From contig JAEWAF010000039.1 of assembly GCA_023391815.1 (NCBI GenBank), positions 1 through 33,605 on the forward strand: a stretch of 33,605 nt of DNA, written 5' to 3'. A program made the position numbers and the translations under genes. The notes beneath the pieces are model-generated. The model was given only the letters and a program-made list of their open reading frames with translations, did not search any database and was not told the DNA's origin. Shown in pieces: positions 14,473-23,093 of this stretch (position 1 is the stretch's first letter; each line of letters opens with the position of its first letter). The stretch comes from Pseudomonadota bacterium. GTDB lineage: Bacteria; Pseudomonadota; Gammaproteobacteria; Steroidobacterales; Steroidobacteraceae.

Positions 14473-16542
14473 TTACTCGCCGGCCTTCCCAGTCCATTGA
14501 TTCAGCCACTGCTCCACCTCGTGGTGCCAGCGGATACTGTTGTTGGGCTTGAGCACCCAATGGTTCTCATCCGGGAAGATCAGCAGTCGGCTGGGAATGC
14601 CGCGACGTTGTAGCGCTGTGAACGCCGAGAGGCCCTGGGCGTACGGGATTCGATAGTCACGCACGCCATGGATGATGAGCATCGGCTTGTTCCACTTCGC
14701 CACATGATTCACCGGATTGAACTTCTCGACGTTCTCCGGCACTTCCCAGGCAATGCCGCCTTGCTCCCATTCCGTGAACCACAGCTCCTCGGTGGAATAG
14801 GCCATGCCGCGCGAGTCGAAGACGCCGTCGTGGTTCACTAGGCACTTGAACGGCTGGGACCAGTTGCCGGCGATCCAATTGATCATATAACCGCCGTACG
14901 ACGCACCCAGCGCGCACATGCGCGAACCGTCGAGCCACGGATAATTCGCAAGCGCCGCCTTCAGGCCCTGCTGCAAATCCTCGAGCGGCTTGCCGCCCCA
15001 GTCCTGGCTGATCGAATCGGTGAACGCTTGTCCATAACCGGTCGAGCCGTGGAAATCGATGAACACCGACGCATAACCCGCGCCCGCATAGGTCTGCGGA
15101 TTCCAGCGATAGCTCCAGGCATTGCCGAACGAGCCCTGCGGGCCACCGTGGATGATGAAAGCCACCGGATACTTCGTGCCGGGTTTGAAGTTGGCGGGCT
15201 TCATCACGTGGCCGTACACCGTCGCGCCTTCGGCGCCGGCGAACGTGAACTGCTCGGGCTCGCCGAACTTGATGTCGGCCAGCGCTGCTTCGTTCATGCG
15301 AGGCAGTGCGCGCAGGTCGCCGCCCTTGATGGTCAGCGCCTGCAGCTCCGCCGGCGATTTCAACGACGAGGTCGCCAGTACGATTTCTTTCTCGCCGACG
15401 CTGAAGGCTTCGACGCGCCCCGGGCCGGTCAGCATGGTCGGCTTGCCGGTCTTCACGTCGACCGACCACAACGGATGCTGGCCGAAATGATCCGTGGTTG
15501 CATACAAAGTCTTGCCATCGTTGGCGAACGCCAGGGCGTCCACGGAACGATCCCAATCCTTGGTGAGCGCACGCCGCTGGCCGCTCTTCACGTCCATCAG
15601 CACGATGTGGAAACGATCGGCTTCGAAGCCCGGCCGATCCATCGCACGCCACCCGAGCTGGGTGCCATCGCGTGAGAAGACAGGCTGGGTGTCCCAGGCA
15701 GGATTGTCTTCGGTCAGGTTGCGCAGACCGCTGCCGTCGACGCCGACTTCATACAAGTCGAAGTTGGTCGACCAGGGTTCGGACTTGCCTTTGAGACGGG
15801 TCGAGAACACCAGCCTGGAGCCGTCGGGCGAGAACGTATATTCGGTCGAGTCGCCGAACGGTTTGGAGGGCACGTCGGCATCGAGCGCCTTGCTCACCGA
15901 GACGGGGTCGCTCGCGACGCCATTGCTCAAGCTCATCACGAACAGCTGCGAGATGCGGCCATCGGCCCAGGTGTCCCAATGACGTACGAAGATGCGGTCG
16001 TAGGCTTCGCCGCTGTCCTTCGCGTCCTTGGTTTGCTTGAGACGGGCGGCGGGGCAGGCCAGGGCGTTGCAGTCAGAGAACACTTCCAGGGTCACGGCGA
16101 TACGGCCGGCATTGCTCGCGAGGCGGAACGAGCCCACGTCGAGCGGCAGGCTCGTCACTTGAATCGCTTCGCCGCCATTGGCCGGCAGGCGCCACACCTG
16201 GCTGGAGCCGTTGCGTGTGGAAAGGAAATAGATCTCGCGACCGTCGGCGGACCACTCGGGCGAGCTGTCGTTCTCCGGATTCGTGGTCAGGCGGCGAGGC
16301 TGCGCACCTTTGGTTGCTAAATCGAGCGACCACAGATCGGTGCGCCCCCGGTTCGCGGCCAGATCGGTTTCGCGCACGGTGTACACAACGGTGCGGCCGT
16401 CGGGTGACAGCACCGGGTCGGACACGCGCTGCATGCGGACCAGGTCGTCGACGTTGAAAGGATGAGGTGCCGCGAGCACGCCGAGCGGCATCAGCAAACA
16501 AGCGGACCAAATACAGGCGGCAGGGGCCAACGACTGGCGCAT
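14473..16542 (-). CDS. S9 family prolyl oligopeptidase-type secreted peptidase
   Basis: Exported serine peptidase of 689 residues. A signal peptide (1-24, cleavage after VLA) is followed by a seven-bladed beta-propeller (about 30-430) with repeated SPDG/SADG/SRDG motifs. A C-terminal alpha/beta-hydrolase domain carries HGGPQGSFGNAW, the nucleophile Ser548 in GASYGGYM, Asp629 in GVRDYRIP and His661 in DENHWV. These form the intact catalytic triad of dipeptidyl- or acylaminoacyl-peptidase-like S9C enzymes, which cleave short peptides in the periplasm. Cys158 and Cys163 in the propeller could form a disulfide. It lies 47 bases after the FIST gene on the same strand, so co-transcription is possible. 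Confidence 0.94.
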   Translation of the reverse strand: MRQSLAPAACIWSACLLMPLGVLAAPHPFNVDDLVRMQRVSDPVLSPDGRTVVYTVRETDLAANRGRTDLWSLDLATKGAQPRRLTTNPENDSSPEWSADGREIYFLSTRNGSSQVWRLPANGGEAIQVTSLPLDVGSFRLASNAGRIAVTLEVFSDCNALACPAARLKQTKDAKDSGEAYDRIFVRHWDTWADGRISQLFVMSLSNGVASDPVSVSKALDADVPSKPFGDSTEYTFSPDGSRLVFSTRLKGKSEPWSTNFDLYEVGVDGSGLRNLTEDNPAWDTQPVFSRDGTQLGWRAMDRPGFEADRFHIVLMDVKSGQRRALTKDWDRSVDALAFANDGKTLYATTDHFGQHPLWSVDVKTGKPTMLTGPGRVEAFSVGEKEIVLATSSLKSPAELQALTIKGGDLRALPRMNEAALADIKFGEPEQFTFAGAEGATVYGHVMKPANFKPGTKYPVAFIIHGGPQGSFGNAWSYRWNPQTYAGAGYASVFIDFHGSTGYGQAFTDSISQDWGGKPLEDLQQGLKAALANYPWLDGSRMCALGASYGGYMINWIAGNWSQPFKCLVNHDGVFDSRGMAYSTEELWFTEWEQGGIAWEVPENVEKFNPVNHVAKWNKPMLIIHGVRDYRIPYAQGLSAFTALQRRGIPSRLLIFPDENHWVLKPNNSIRWHHEVEQWLNQWTGKAGE

Positions 16543-16589
16543 TCAAGGACTCCGGCACCGACAAAGGCCGGGAGTATAGAAGAGGGCGC

Positions 16590-17774
16590 TTATTTCTTCT
16601 CGTGGATCACGGCGAAGGCGCTGGTGTAGCTGTGCAGGAACGTCGAGTTCTGGATGGGCCCGAACTCGCCATCGCAAAAGAAACCGCCGATCGGCAGGTC
16701 GGCCACCAGCCGACGGAACGCGTTGCTGTCGTGGTCGGCTTGCCCGTACAAACCGATGCCTCGGCCATGACAAGAGAACAGCAGCGCGCCGGAATCCGGC
16801 GTGACCAGATGCGAAGCGCGGTAAGCGGTCAACGTGCGCTCGAGATCGAGGGCCGAGGTGGCGGCGTCACGCAGGTGAAACTGGATCACGCTGTTCGCCG
16901 GCACGTTGGCGCTGACCCACAACGCGCCACTTTGCGGATCCATGCCGAGGATGCCGCGGATCAGGAAATCGCCGGCGCTGAACTCGGTGGCGTCGGTGCG
17001 CATCGCCAGGCCGAGATGCAGCGATTGACTGAACAACTCACGATCCGGTGCCGGCAGGCGCTCGAACAGGGCGGAGAGCACGTCGCGAGGCGAGCGACCG
17101 TCGATCTCGCGGATCAGATTCTCGTGCGCGGAAGTGACGAACATGGGATCGCCGATGGGGCGGCAGCCTTGCGCGACGATCATGTCGATGTCGACGTTGC
17201 CAGTCAGCGCGAGCGTGATGCAGCCCGAGTGGTAGACCTGGTTGCCCAGGTACAGCGCGGTGCCGCCCACCTGGCGCGCACCGCTCGCGAGCCCGCCGAT
17301 TTTCGGCGCGAGCGGATAGATCCGGTCCAGGCCGCGGATGAAGGTTTCGGCTTCGAAGCTGAAGGGATCGGCGAGCAGCAGGAACGAGGGTTGCTGACTG
17401 GCCGTGATGCGGAGTGCGTCTTCCCACGCGCGCGCTTCAGCGTAAACGGGTGGCACCTGCGCGGCGTCGAGATGCGTGCCCTTCAAGCGCACGCCGGGCA
17501 ATACCGCGCCGGTCAATGAAAATGCGGGACGATCCTCGATCTCGCGACCGCCGCCGATCACGCCGCCGCCACAGCAGCCGAAGATGAAGACGTTCTCGAA
17601 CTCGCGCTGAAGCAGTGCGGGCACGGCCTCGAAGTGCGCCGAGTGTTCGGCGCTCACGAACACGATGGCGAGATCCGGCTCCTGCCGGCCCAGCCCGAGG
17701 AACACGGTCTCAGCGGCATGCTCTACGGCGGCCCGCAGGGAATTATCAGTGTCGACGGCGGATGCCCAGCGCAT
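16590..17774 (-). CDS. FIST domain protein (FIST_N and FIST_C)
   Basis: Cytoplasmic protein of 394 residues with the two FIST modules, an N-terminal one (about 30-210) and a C-terminal one (about 220-370). FIST domains are proposed ligand sensors, often linked to signal transduction and amino-acid sensing. Visible features are IFGCCGGGVIGGGREIED, IGGLASGARQVGG and the C-terminal GALLFSCHGRG and PIGGFFCDGEFGPI. The start at 17774 (MRWASAV) is supported by AGGA five bases upstream and by family N-termini; the frame is open to 17846 without such a site. No kinase or cyclase is adjacent to suggest its output. Confidence 0.9.
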   Translation of the reverse strand: MRWASAVDTDNSLRAAVEHAAETVFLGLGRQEPDLAIVFVSAEHSAHFEAVPALLQREFENVFIFGCCGGGVIGGGREIEDRPAFSLTGAVLPGVRLKGTHLDAAQVPPVYAEARAWEDALRITASQQPSFLLLADPFSFEAETFIRGLDRIYPLAPKIGGLASGARQVGGTALYLGNQVYHSGCITLALTGNVDIDMIVAQGCRPIGDPMFVTSAHENLIREIDGRSPRDVLSALFERLPAPDRELFSQSLHLGLAMRTDATEFSAGDFLIRGILGMDPQSGALWVSANVPANSVIQFHLRDAATSALDLERTLTAYRASHLVTPDSGALLFSCHGRGIGLYGQADHDSNAFRRLVADLPIGGFFCDGEFGPIQNSTFLHSYTSAFAVIHEKK

Positions 17775-17892
17775 AGCTGTCCTGCTTGAAGCGAGTCGAG
17801 CGCCCGATTCTAGGCATTCTTCCGTTAAATGCCATTCTGCAATCACCGGCGTGAAAGCCGAACGCGGCAGTGAGCGTTATTTACCGACTCGG

Positions 17893-18531
17893 TCAGGCGC
17901 CGTAGTGGCTGTCCACTTCTGCTTGAGCTTCCGCGAGCCACTCCTGCATGTACGAATCCTGTACGAGCTGCTGCTGGTAGGCCTCGGCGATCGGGCTGGA
18001 GAACTTCGCGCCGTAGTGGCGGAAGCGCAGAGCTACGGGCGCGTACATCGCATCGGCGATCGAGTACTCGCCGAACAGCCAGGGCCCACGTTGCGCATAT
18101 TGCGAACGGTACTCGTGCCACAGCTGCTGAACGCGAGCCACATCCGCTGTGCCTTCGGGCGGCAGTGCGACAGTCGCTTGGCCGATCGCCTTCATCGGCC
18201 AATTCGTGCGTAACGCCACGAAGCCCGAATGCATCTCAGCGCTCACTGCGCGTGCCAGCGCGCGAGCAGTCACGTCGGCAGGCCAGGCGCGACCCTGCAC
18301 CTTCTCATTGAGGTACTCGGCGATCGCGAGCGAGTCCCAGATCTTCAGCGCGCCGTCGATCAGCAGCGGCACCCGCCGGGTCGGCGAATACTTGACGATG
18401 TCGCGGTGGAACGCGGGCGTGTCGAGCGGCAGCTTCACTTCCTCGAAGGCCAGGCCGAAATGCTTCAGCACCAGCCAGGGACGCAGCGACCAGGAGGACA
18501 GATTCTTGTTGCCGATGACGAGAGTGAGCAT
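17893..18531 (-). CDS. Glutathione S-transferase family protein
   Basis: Soluble 212-residue GST. It has a thioredoxin-like N-terminal domain (1-80) opening LVIGNKNLSSWSLRPWLVL, with a serine-type active site (SSWS), and the cis-proline motif TRRVPLLIDG. SLAIAEYL is the glutathione gamma-glutamyl contact, and an all-helical C-terminal domain follows. The exact substrate is not predictable. The start at 18531 lacks a ribosome binding site. Its upstream ~37 bases are nearly the same as those before metZ, the divergent gene. An open frame extends to 18693 but runs through the repeat and is not credible. Confidence 0.92.
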   Translation of the reverse strand: MLTLVIGNKNLSSWSLRPWLVLKHFGLAFEEVKLPLDTPAFHRDIVKYSPTRRVPLLIDGALKIWDSLAIAEYLNEKVQGRAWPADVTARALARAVSAEMHSGFVALRTNWPMKAIGQATVALPPEGTADVARVQQLWHEYRSQYAQRGPWLFGEYSIADAMYAPVALRFRHYGAKFSSPIAEAYQQQLVQDSYMQEWLAEAQAEVDSHYGA

Positions 18532-18568
18532 GGGAAGTGGCTGATGACTAATGAGGGATGACTGGTCA
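18529..18568 (-). repeat. Leader repeat before the GST gene (left arm of an imperfect inverted repeat)
   Basis: Read toward the GST gene, this sequence runs TGACCAGTCATCCCTCATTA, then GTCATCAGCCACTTCCC and the ATG. It is the imperfect reverse complement of 18676-18714. It includes ATTAGTC-type heptamers. It lies directly upstream of, and includes, the start codon. Confidence 0.85.
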
Positions 18569-18675
18569 GAATGGCGGCCTTGGGACCGGCGCAGGATGCG
18601 GCACGAAGTGGCTTTGCGTCTATCGAGATTTAGTAAAGCCCGGTTGAGTGAATTTATCCACGCGGCCGCCGCTTG

Positions 18676-18714
18676 CGACCAGTCATTATTCATTAGTCAT
18701 TAGTCACTTCCATG
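18676..18714 (+). repeat. Leader repeat before metZ (right arm of an imperfect inverted repeat)
   Basis: It reads CGACCAGTCATTATTCATTA, then GTCATTAGTCACTTCC and the ATG of metZ. It differs from the GST leader at about six positions and one gap. Neither copy contains a recognisable Shine-Dalgarno sequence. The arms are 107 bases apart. Confidence 0.85.
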
Positions 18715-19896
18715 GATCATCCAGCCACGCTCGCGATCCGCGCCGGCCAGCTTCGGACTCACGAAGGCGAGCACGCCGAGCCGATCTTCACGACCTCGAG
18801 CTACGTGTTCGCGAGCGCCGCCGATGCGGCCGCGCGCTTCGACGAGAGCGTGAAGGGCAATATTTATTCGCGCTTCACCAATCCCACCGTGCGTTGCTTC
18901 GAAGAGCGGCTCGCGGCGCTGGAGGGCGCGGCCTCTTGTGTCGCGACCGGCTCGGGCATGGCGGCCATCCTCGCCACCTGCATGGCGCTGATGAAGGCGG
19001 GCGATCACATCGTTTGTTCCGACAGCGTATTCGGCTCGACCATCGCACTGATCAATCGTTACCTGGTGAAGTTCGGCGTCGAGGTGACCTATGTGCGCCC
19101 GGACGACAACGACGCGTGGCGCCGTGCGATCAAAAGCAACACCAGGTTGTTCTTCGTCGAGACGCCGTCGAATCCGCTCTCGGTGATCGCGGACATCCGT
19201 GCCCTCGCCGATATCGCCCACGAGCGCGGCGTGCTGTTCGTCGTCGACAATTGTTTCTGCACACCGGCACTGCAGAAGCCGTTCGAGCTGGGCGCGGATC
19301 TGGTGATCCATTCGGCCACCAAATATCTGGACGGGCAGGGCCGCTGCGTCGGCGGCGCGGTGCTCGGCGACGAGCAACTGGTCGGCAAGGATATCTTTGG
19401 ATTCCTGCGCACCACCGGGCCGAGCATGAGCCCGTTCAATGCCTGGGTGTTCCTGAAAGGATTGGAAACATTGGAGCTGCGCATGCGTGCGCATTCGGCG
19501 GCGGCGTTGGAGCTGGCGCGCTGGCTGGAAGCGCAGCCGGGCGTGACCAAGGTGTACTACGCGGGGTTGGAGTCGCATCCGCAACACGCGCTTGCGAAGC
19601 GTCAGCAGAGCGCGTTCGGCGGCATCGTCGCGTTCGATGTCGAGCACGGTCGCAAAGGGGCATGGGCGTTTGTCGATGCGACACGGCTGTTGTCCATCAC
19701 CGCGAATCTCGGCGATACCAAGAGCACCATCACTCATCCGGCGACGACGACGCATTCGCGCATCAGTCCGGCTGAGCGCGAGCGCGCCGGCATCACCGAA
19801 GGACTGCTGCGCATCTCGGTCGGTCTTGAAGACGTGCGCGATCTGCAAGCCGATCTGGAGCGCGGTCTGGCGGCGGTTCGTGCGGTGGCGGCATGA
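18712..19896 (+). CDS. metZ: O-succinylhomoserine sulfhydrylase MetZ
   Basis: PLP enzyme of 394 residues in the Cys/Met metabolism family. It makes homocysteine directly from O-succinylhomoserine and sulfide, in methionine synthesis. The N-terminal LRTHEGEHAEPIFTTSSYVF segment is typical of MetZ rather than MetB. Other features are YSRFTNPTV, the glycine-rich ATGSGMAAI loop, VVDNCFCTPALQ with the PLP-binding Asp179, and the Schiff-base Lys204 in HSATKYLDGQGR. The C-terminal SRISPAERERAGI and GLLRISVGLED are family blocks. A cystathionine gamma-synthase or methionine gamma-lyase reading is less likely. The start is preceded by the leader repeat, not by a Shine-Dalgarno site. The HAD phosphatase gene overlaps its stop. 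Confidence 0.92.
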   Translation: MDHPATLAIRAGQLRTHEGEHAEPIFTTSSYVFASAADAAARFDESVKGNIYSRFTNPTVRCFEERLAALEGAASCVATGSGMAAILATCMALMKAGDHIVCSDSVFGSTIALINRYLVKFGVEVTYVRPDDNDAWRRAIKSNTRLFFVETPSNPLSVIADIRALADIAHERGVLFVVDNCFCTPALQKPFELGADLVIHSATKYLDGQGRCVGGAVLGDEQLVGKDIFGFLRTTGPSMSPFNAWVFLKGLETLELRMRAHSAAALELARWLEAQPGVTKVYYAGLESHPQHALAKRQQSAFGGIVAFDVEHGRKGAWAFVDATRLLSITANLGDTKSTITHPATTTHSRISPAERERAGITEGLLRISVGLEDVRDLQADLERGLAAVRAVAA

Positions 19897-20600
19897 TGGC
19901 GGGCGAGCTGTCGGACGTTCGCGCTATCTGCTTCGATCTCGACAACACGTTCTGGGACGTGATGCCGGTGATCGCGCGCGCCGAACAGGCTATGTACGAT
20001 TTTCTCGCCCTCAAGTACCCGCGCGTGACCGCGGCCATGACGGTGGAAATGCTGCGCAAAGCCCGCGAGGAAACCGCGCGTGCCTACCCCCAGATGGCGC
20101 ATGACTTTACCTTTTTGCGCCGGCAGACCCTCGCCGATCACGCGCGGGAATTCGGCTATGCCGAGGCCATGGCCGACGAGGCGTTCGGCGCTTTCATCCA
20201 GGCGCGCAACGAAGTGGTGCTCTACGACGATGTGCTGCCCGGGCTGGAGCAGCTCAAGCCGCACTTCCGGCTGTTCACCGCCAGCAACGGTAATGCCGAT
20301 CTAAAACGCATCGGTCTGGCGCATTATTTTGAGCGCAGCCTGGCGGCCCGCGAGGTCGGGGCGCTCAAGCCGGATCCGCTGTTGTTCCACAAGGTAATCG
20401 AAGGAACCGGCCTGACACCCCAACAGGTTGTGTATGTAGGTGACGATCCTTCGCTGGACGTGGTCGGGGCGCGGGCTGCCGGTATGCACCCGGTGTGGAT
20501 CAATCGGGACCGGCTCGAATGGCCGGCCGAGTTCGGGGCGCCGGTGCATACAGTGCGAACCTTGTATGAGCTCGGCACTCTGTTGGGGCTGAGGTTGTGA
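19893..20600 (+). CDS. HAD superfamily phosphatase, YigB-like
   Basis: Cytoplasmic haloacid-dehalogenase-type hydrolase of 235 residues. Motif I is DLDNTFWDV, with nucleophile Asp15 and acid Asp17. An all-helical cap (about 25-100) follows. Motif II is LFTASNGN, motif III the Lys in GALKPDP, and motif IV is VGDDPSLDVVGARAAGM. The layout resembles E. coli YigB, which dephosphorylates FMN and a riboflavin-pathway intermediate; the true substrate here is open. The ATG at 19893 overlaps the metZ stop by four bases, giving a two-gene operon. No metabolic link between the two is obvious. Confidence 0.9.
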   Translation: MMAGELSDVRAICFDLDNTFWDVMPVIARAEQAMYDFLALKYPRVTAAMTVEMLRKAREETARAYPQMAHDFTFLRRQTLADHAREFGYAEAMADEAFGAFIQARNEVVLYDDVLPGLEQLKPHFRLFTASNGNADLKRIGLAHYFERSLAAREVGALKPDPLLFHKVIEGTGLTPQQVVYVGDDPSLDVVGARAAGMHPVWINRDRLEWPAEFGAPVHTVRTLYELGTLLGLRL

Positions 20601-20985
20601 CATGCGTCAGCGCAAAATGGTCCGGAAGGGTGCGCTGCGGGCCCGATACATTCGCCGTTGTATCCCTACTTTCAATGACCTGCGGGCCTCGCCGCCGATT
20701 GCCTTGACTCTTTGATTGGCGTACATTCCGCGCCGTTCGTTGTGCCTTTGCCCGCTTTTTTCTCTGGCTTGGCCAGCCGGGTCATTGACGACCCCCTTTT
20801 CGGCCAACTTCTGAAAAATCCGACGAGACCGCGAACGTAGGCCTGGGACCTCAACCGCATGACTTCAAGTCTGGAACGACTGGGGCGTGCAGGGGCGGGA
20901 GCCCGTATGTAACCAGGCCTCGAAGTGATGATGTTTCCCAGCAGGGGGATCGCGCTCGAGGCTTTTTCAGAGAGACTGTATCGCT
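20601..20985. other. Gene-free region, probably terminator area of metZ operon and long leader of the RRM gene
   Basis: 385 bases without a credible gene; short open frames here lack ribosome binding sites. Two weak hairpins are visible: CAGCGCA with TGCGCTG at about 20609-20639, and GGGTC with GACCC near 20780-20795. No strong promoter pair stands out. The RRM gene start at 20986 has only a weak site (CAGAGAGA). RRM and cold-shock mRNAs often have structured leaders, so a long 5' UTR is plausible. Confidence 0.5.
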
Positions 20986-21300
20986 ATGACAAAGATCTAT
21001 GTGGGTAACCTGCCGTTCTCGGCGAACGAGGACCAGGTTCGCCAGCTGTTCGAACAGCACGGCACCGTCGAATCCGTGGCCCTGATCAACGACCGTGAAA
21101 CCGGCCGTCCTCGCGGCTTCGGCTTCGTGGAAATGCCGCGTGCCGACGCACAGCGCGCCATTCAGTCCTTGAACGGCAAGGACATGGGTGGCCGTCCTTT
21201 GCGCGTCAATGAAGCGCAGGAACGTCAGGGTGGCGGCGGCGGCGGCGGTGGCCGTGGTCCCCGCGGTCCGGGCGGCGGCGGCGGCGGTGGCCGCTGGTAA
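20986..21300 (+). CDS. Glycine-rich RRM RNA-binding protein
   Basis: A single RNA recognition motif (1-78) has RNP2 IYVGNL (4-9) and RNP1 RGFGFVEM (43-50), with the aromatic residues that stack on RNA bases. A glycine/arginine tail (83-104) follows. The 104-residue size and layout match the bacterial and plant cold-inducible glycine-rich RNA-binding proteins, thought to act as RNA chaperones. A paralogue without the glycine run lies at 27667-27942; the two share the block NDRETGRPRGFGFVEM and MGGRPLRVNEA. A strong terminator follows at 21336-21375, so the gene is monocistronic on the 3' side. Confidence 0.94.
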   Translation: MTKIYVGNLPFSANEDQVRQLFEQHGTVESVALINDRETGRPRGFGFVEMPRADAQRAIQSLNGKDMGGRPLRVNEAQERQGGGGGGGGRGPRGPGGGGGGGRW

Positions 21301-21313
21301 TAAGCGGGCACAA

Positions 21314-21327
21314 CGAAGCTAGCTTCG
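21314..21327. repeat. 14 bp perfect palindrome
   Basis: CGAAGCTAGCTTCG lies between the RRM stop codon and its terminator. It could be a protein-binding site or an RNA processing hairpin; no function is implied. Confidence 0.5.
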
Positions 21328-21335
21328 CTTGTGTG

Positions 21336-21375
21336 AAAGGCCCCGAGGCAGCAATGCCTCGGGGCCTTTCTTTTT
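21336..21375 (+). terminator. Rho-independent terminator of the RRM gene
   Basis: Perfect 15 bp stem (21336-21350 with 21355-21369) with a GCAA tetraloop, followed by TTTCTTTTT. The A-run at the base of the left arm pairs with the first T's, so it may work in both directions. Confidence 0.95.
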
Positions 21376-21520
21376 GGGAGCCAGTTCACATAACCGTCCG
21401 CATCAGGCGCGGCCCCATGCAACCCGGACCCCGACCCGGTAAACCATTCGTGTTGTTGCAGTTGTGTTACGGATGTATTACGTCCGTCCCTGCATTCGAC
21501 AGGTCTTACCGGAGAACGTA

Positions 21521-22819
21521 GTGAAGCAGCAGTTTTTCGCGGCGGCCGCTGCCGCCGCCCTGAGTATGGGCTCCGCGGCCCATGCCGCCTCGAATGACGA
21601 GATCGCGCAGATCCGTTCGCAGTTACAAAGTCTGATGCAACGAGTCGACAAGCTCGAAGCCGAGAACACGTCTCTCAAAGCCGAGAACGAGCAGCTGAAG
21701 GCGCAGACCGAGCAGGTCAGCAAACAACTCGCGGTCACGGCGAAGCAGAGTGCCGACGAGCAGCCGGCCGCGCCCGCGCCCGCGGTTAAGGCCGCCGATT
21801 GGCCGAACCGCATCGTGGTCAAAGGCGACGTTCGTTATCGTCACCAGGAAACCGACGATGAGAGCGCCAGCGCCAGGCGCGATGAAGATCTGCTTCGCGC
21901 GCGTCTCGGTGTGGAAGCCAAGGTCAACGACAACATCGTCGCCGCCGTCGGCATCGCCACTTCCTCCGCGCCCGGCAATCCGCGTGGCGCGAACACGCAG
22001 CTCGATGGCGAGTTCTCGCGCAAATCGTTGTATCTCGACCTGGCGTATTTCGACTGGACGTTCGCCGACAACGCGCATTTCATCGCCGGCAAGATGAAGA
22101 TGCCGTTCGTGCGTCCCGGTCAGAGCCTGTTCTGGGACAACGACATCAATCCGGAAGGCATCGCCGTGACTTACGGCACCGGTTCCCTGTTCGGCTCGGT
22201 GTGGGGCTACTGGATCGAAGAGAATGTCCCGGCCAGCGCCACCGTGACGACCACCACGGACACCAAAATGTATGGGGTGCAGCTCGGCAATCGTTTCGAT
22301 CTGGCCGGCAACACTCTGGTGCTCGCCGCTTCGTACTACGACATGGCGGCCGCCAAGGGGCGTCGGCCGTTTTATAACAATTCCTCGAACGGCAATTCGC
22401 TCAACGCGACCGGCGGTCTGGCTTATGACTTCCAGGTCGTGAGCCTGATGGCGGAGTACGACACCAGAGTTGCCGAGTTGCCGTTGCAAGTGTGGATCGA
22501 CGTCGCCCGCAATCTCGATGCCGAGTACGACACCGCATATACGATGGGAACGATGCTCGGCAAGGCGTCGAATCCGGGTACTTGGGAAACCGGCCTCGCC
22601 TATCAGCTGATCGAGAAGGACGCGCTGTTCGCCCAACACATCGATTCGGATTTCGGCGGCGGGGTGTCCGATTCGGGCGGCTGGGTCTTGCGTACCGGCT
22701 ACGCGCCGGCCAAGAACTGGGTGTTGAACGCGACCTACTTCAAGAACGTCAACAACAAGGATGTCGGCACCGAGTACGACTTCGATCGGCTCATGCTCGA
22801 CTTCAATACCAGGTTCTGA
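21521..22819 (+). CDS. Outer-membrane porin with N-terminal coiled coil (putative porin family)
   Basis: The 432-residue exported protein has a signal peptide (1-22, ending SAAHA) and a heptad-rich coiled coil at about 26-70 (LQSLMQRVDKLEAENTSLKA). An Ala/Pro linker follows, then a ~350-residue beta-barrel with alternating hydrophobic residues and a C-terminal Phe (FNTRF) typical of outer-membrane proteins. FWDNDINPEGIAVTY resembles a block of the putative porin (Porin_5-like) family. The coiled coil may trimerise or contact peptidoglycan. The GTG start at 21521 has GGAGA five bases upstream. It stands alone between two terminators. Confidence 0.85.
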   Translation: MKQQFFAAAAAAALSMGSAAHAASNDEIAQIRSQLQSLMQRVDKLEAENTSLKAENEQLKAQTEQVSKQLAVTAKQSADEQPAAPAPAVKAADWPNRIVVKGDVRYRHQETDDESASARRDEDLLRARLGVEAKVNDNIVAAVGIATSSAPGNPRGANTQLDGEFSRKSLYLDLAYFDWTFADNAHFIAGKMKMPFVRPGQSLFWDNDINPEGIAVTYGTGSLFGSVWGYWIEENVPASATVTTTTDTKMYGVQLGNRFDLAGNTLVLAASYYDMAAAKGRRPFYNNSSNGNSLNATGGLAYDFQVVSLMAEYDTRVAELPLQVWIDVARNLDAEYDTAYTMGTMLGKASNPGTWETGLAYQLIEKDALFAQHIDSDFGGGVSDSGGWVLRTGYAPAKNWVLNATYFKNVNNKDVGTEYDFDRLMLDFNTRF

Positions 22820-22881
22820 CCGTTCGTTCGTGCCCGTTCTCGACGGCGTCCCGCCGACCGGCTCGCGCACGATGTTTGCTG

Positions 22882-22918
22882 GCCCTCTGCCTTCGCGGGC
22901 AGAGGGCTTTCTTTTTTT
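22882..22918 (+). terminator. Rho-independent terminator of the porin gene
   Basis: 10 bp GC-rich stem (22882-22891 with 22898-22907), six-base loop TTCGCG, then TTTCTTTTTTT. It lies 63 bases after the stop codon. Confidence 0.95.
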
Positions 22919-23093
22919 GATTAGCAAACATTGCCGGTGAGTGCCAGCGGATCTCCGGCCGCGTCGGCGCAGATTAATCGTATGCCTGATTGCGAACCTC
23001 ACGGCGGGAACCGTATCAAAGGGTTATGGATTAAATTCTCGACGGCCTTTGCCGATATCTTGGTAGGAGCGGTCATGCACGAGGTGGCTGGCG

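Noticed and set aside
20601..20985. tRNA or known riboswitch in the gap before the RRM gene
   Set aside because: I searched by eye for cloverleaf arms and known riboswitch cores and found none.
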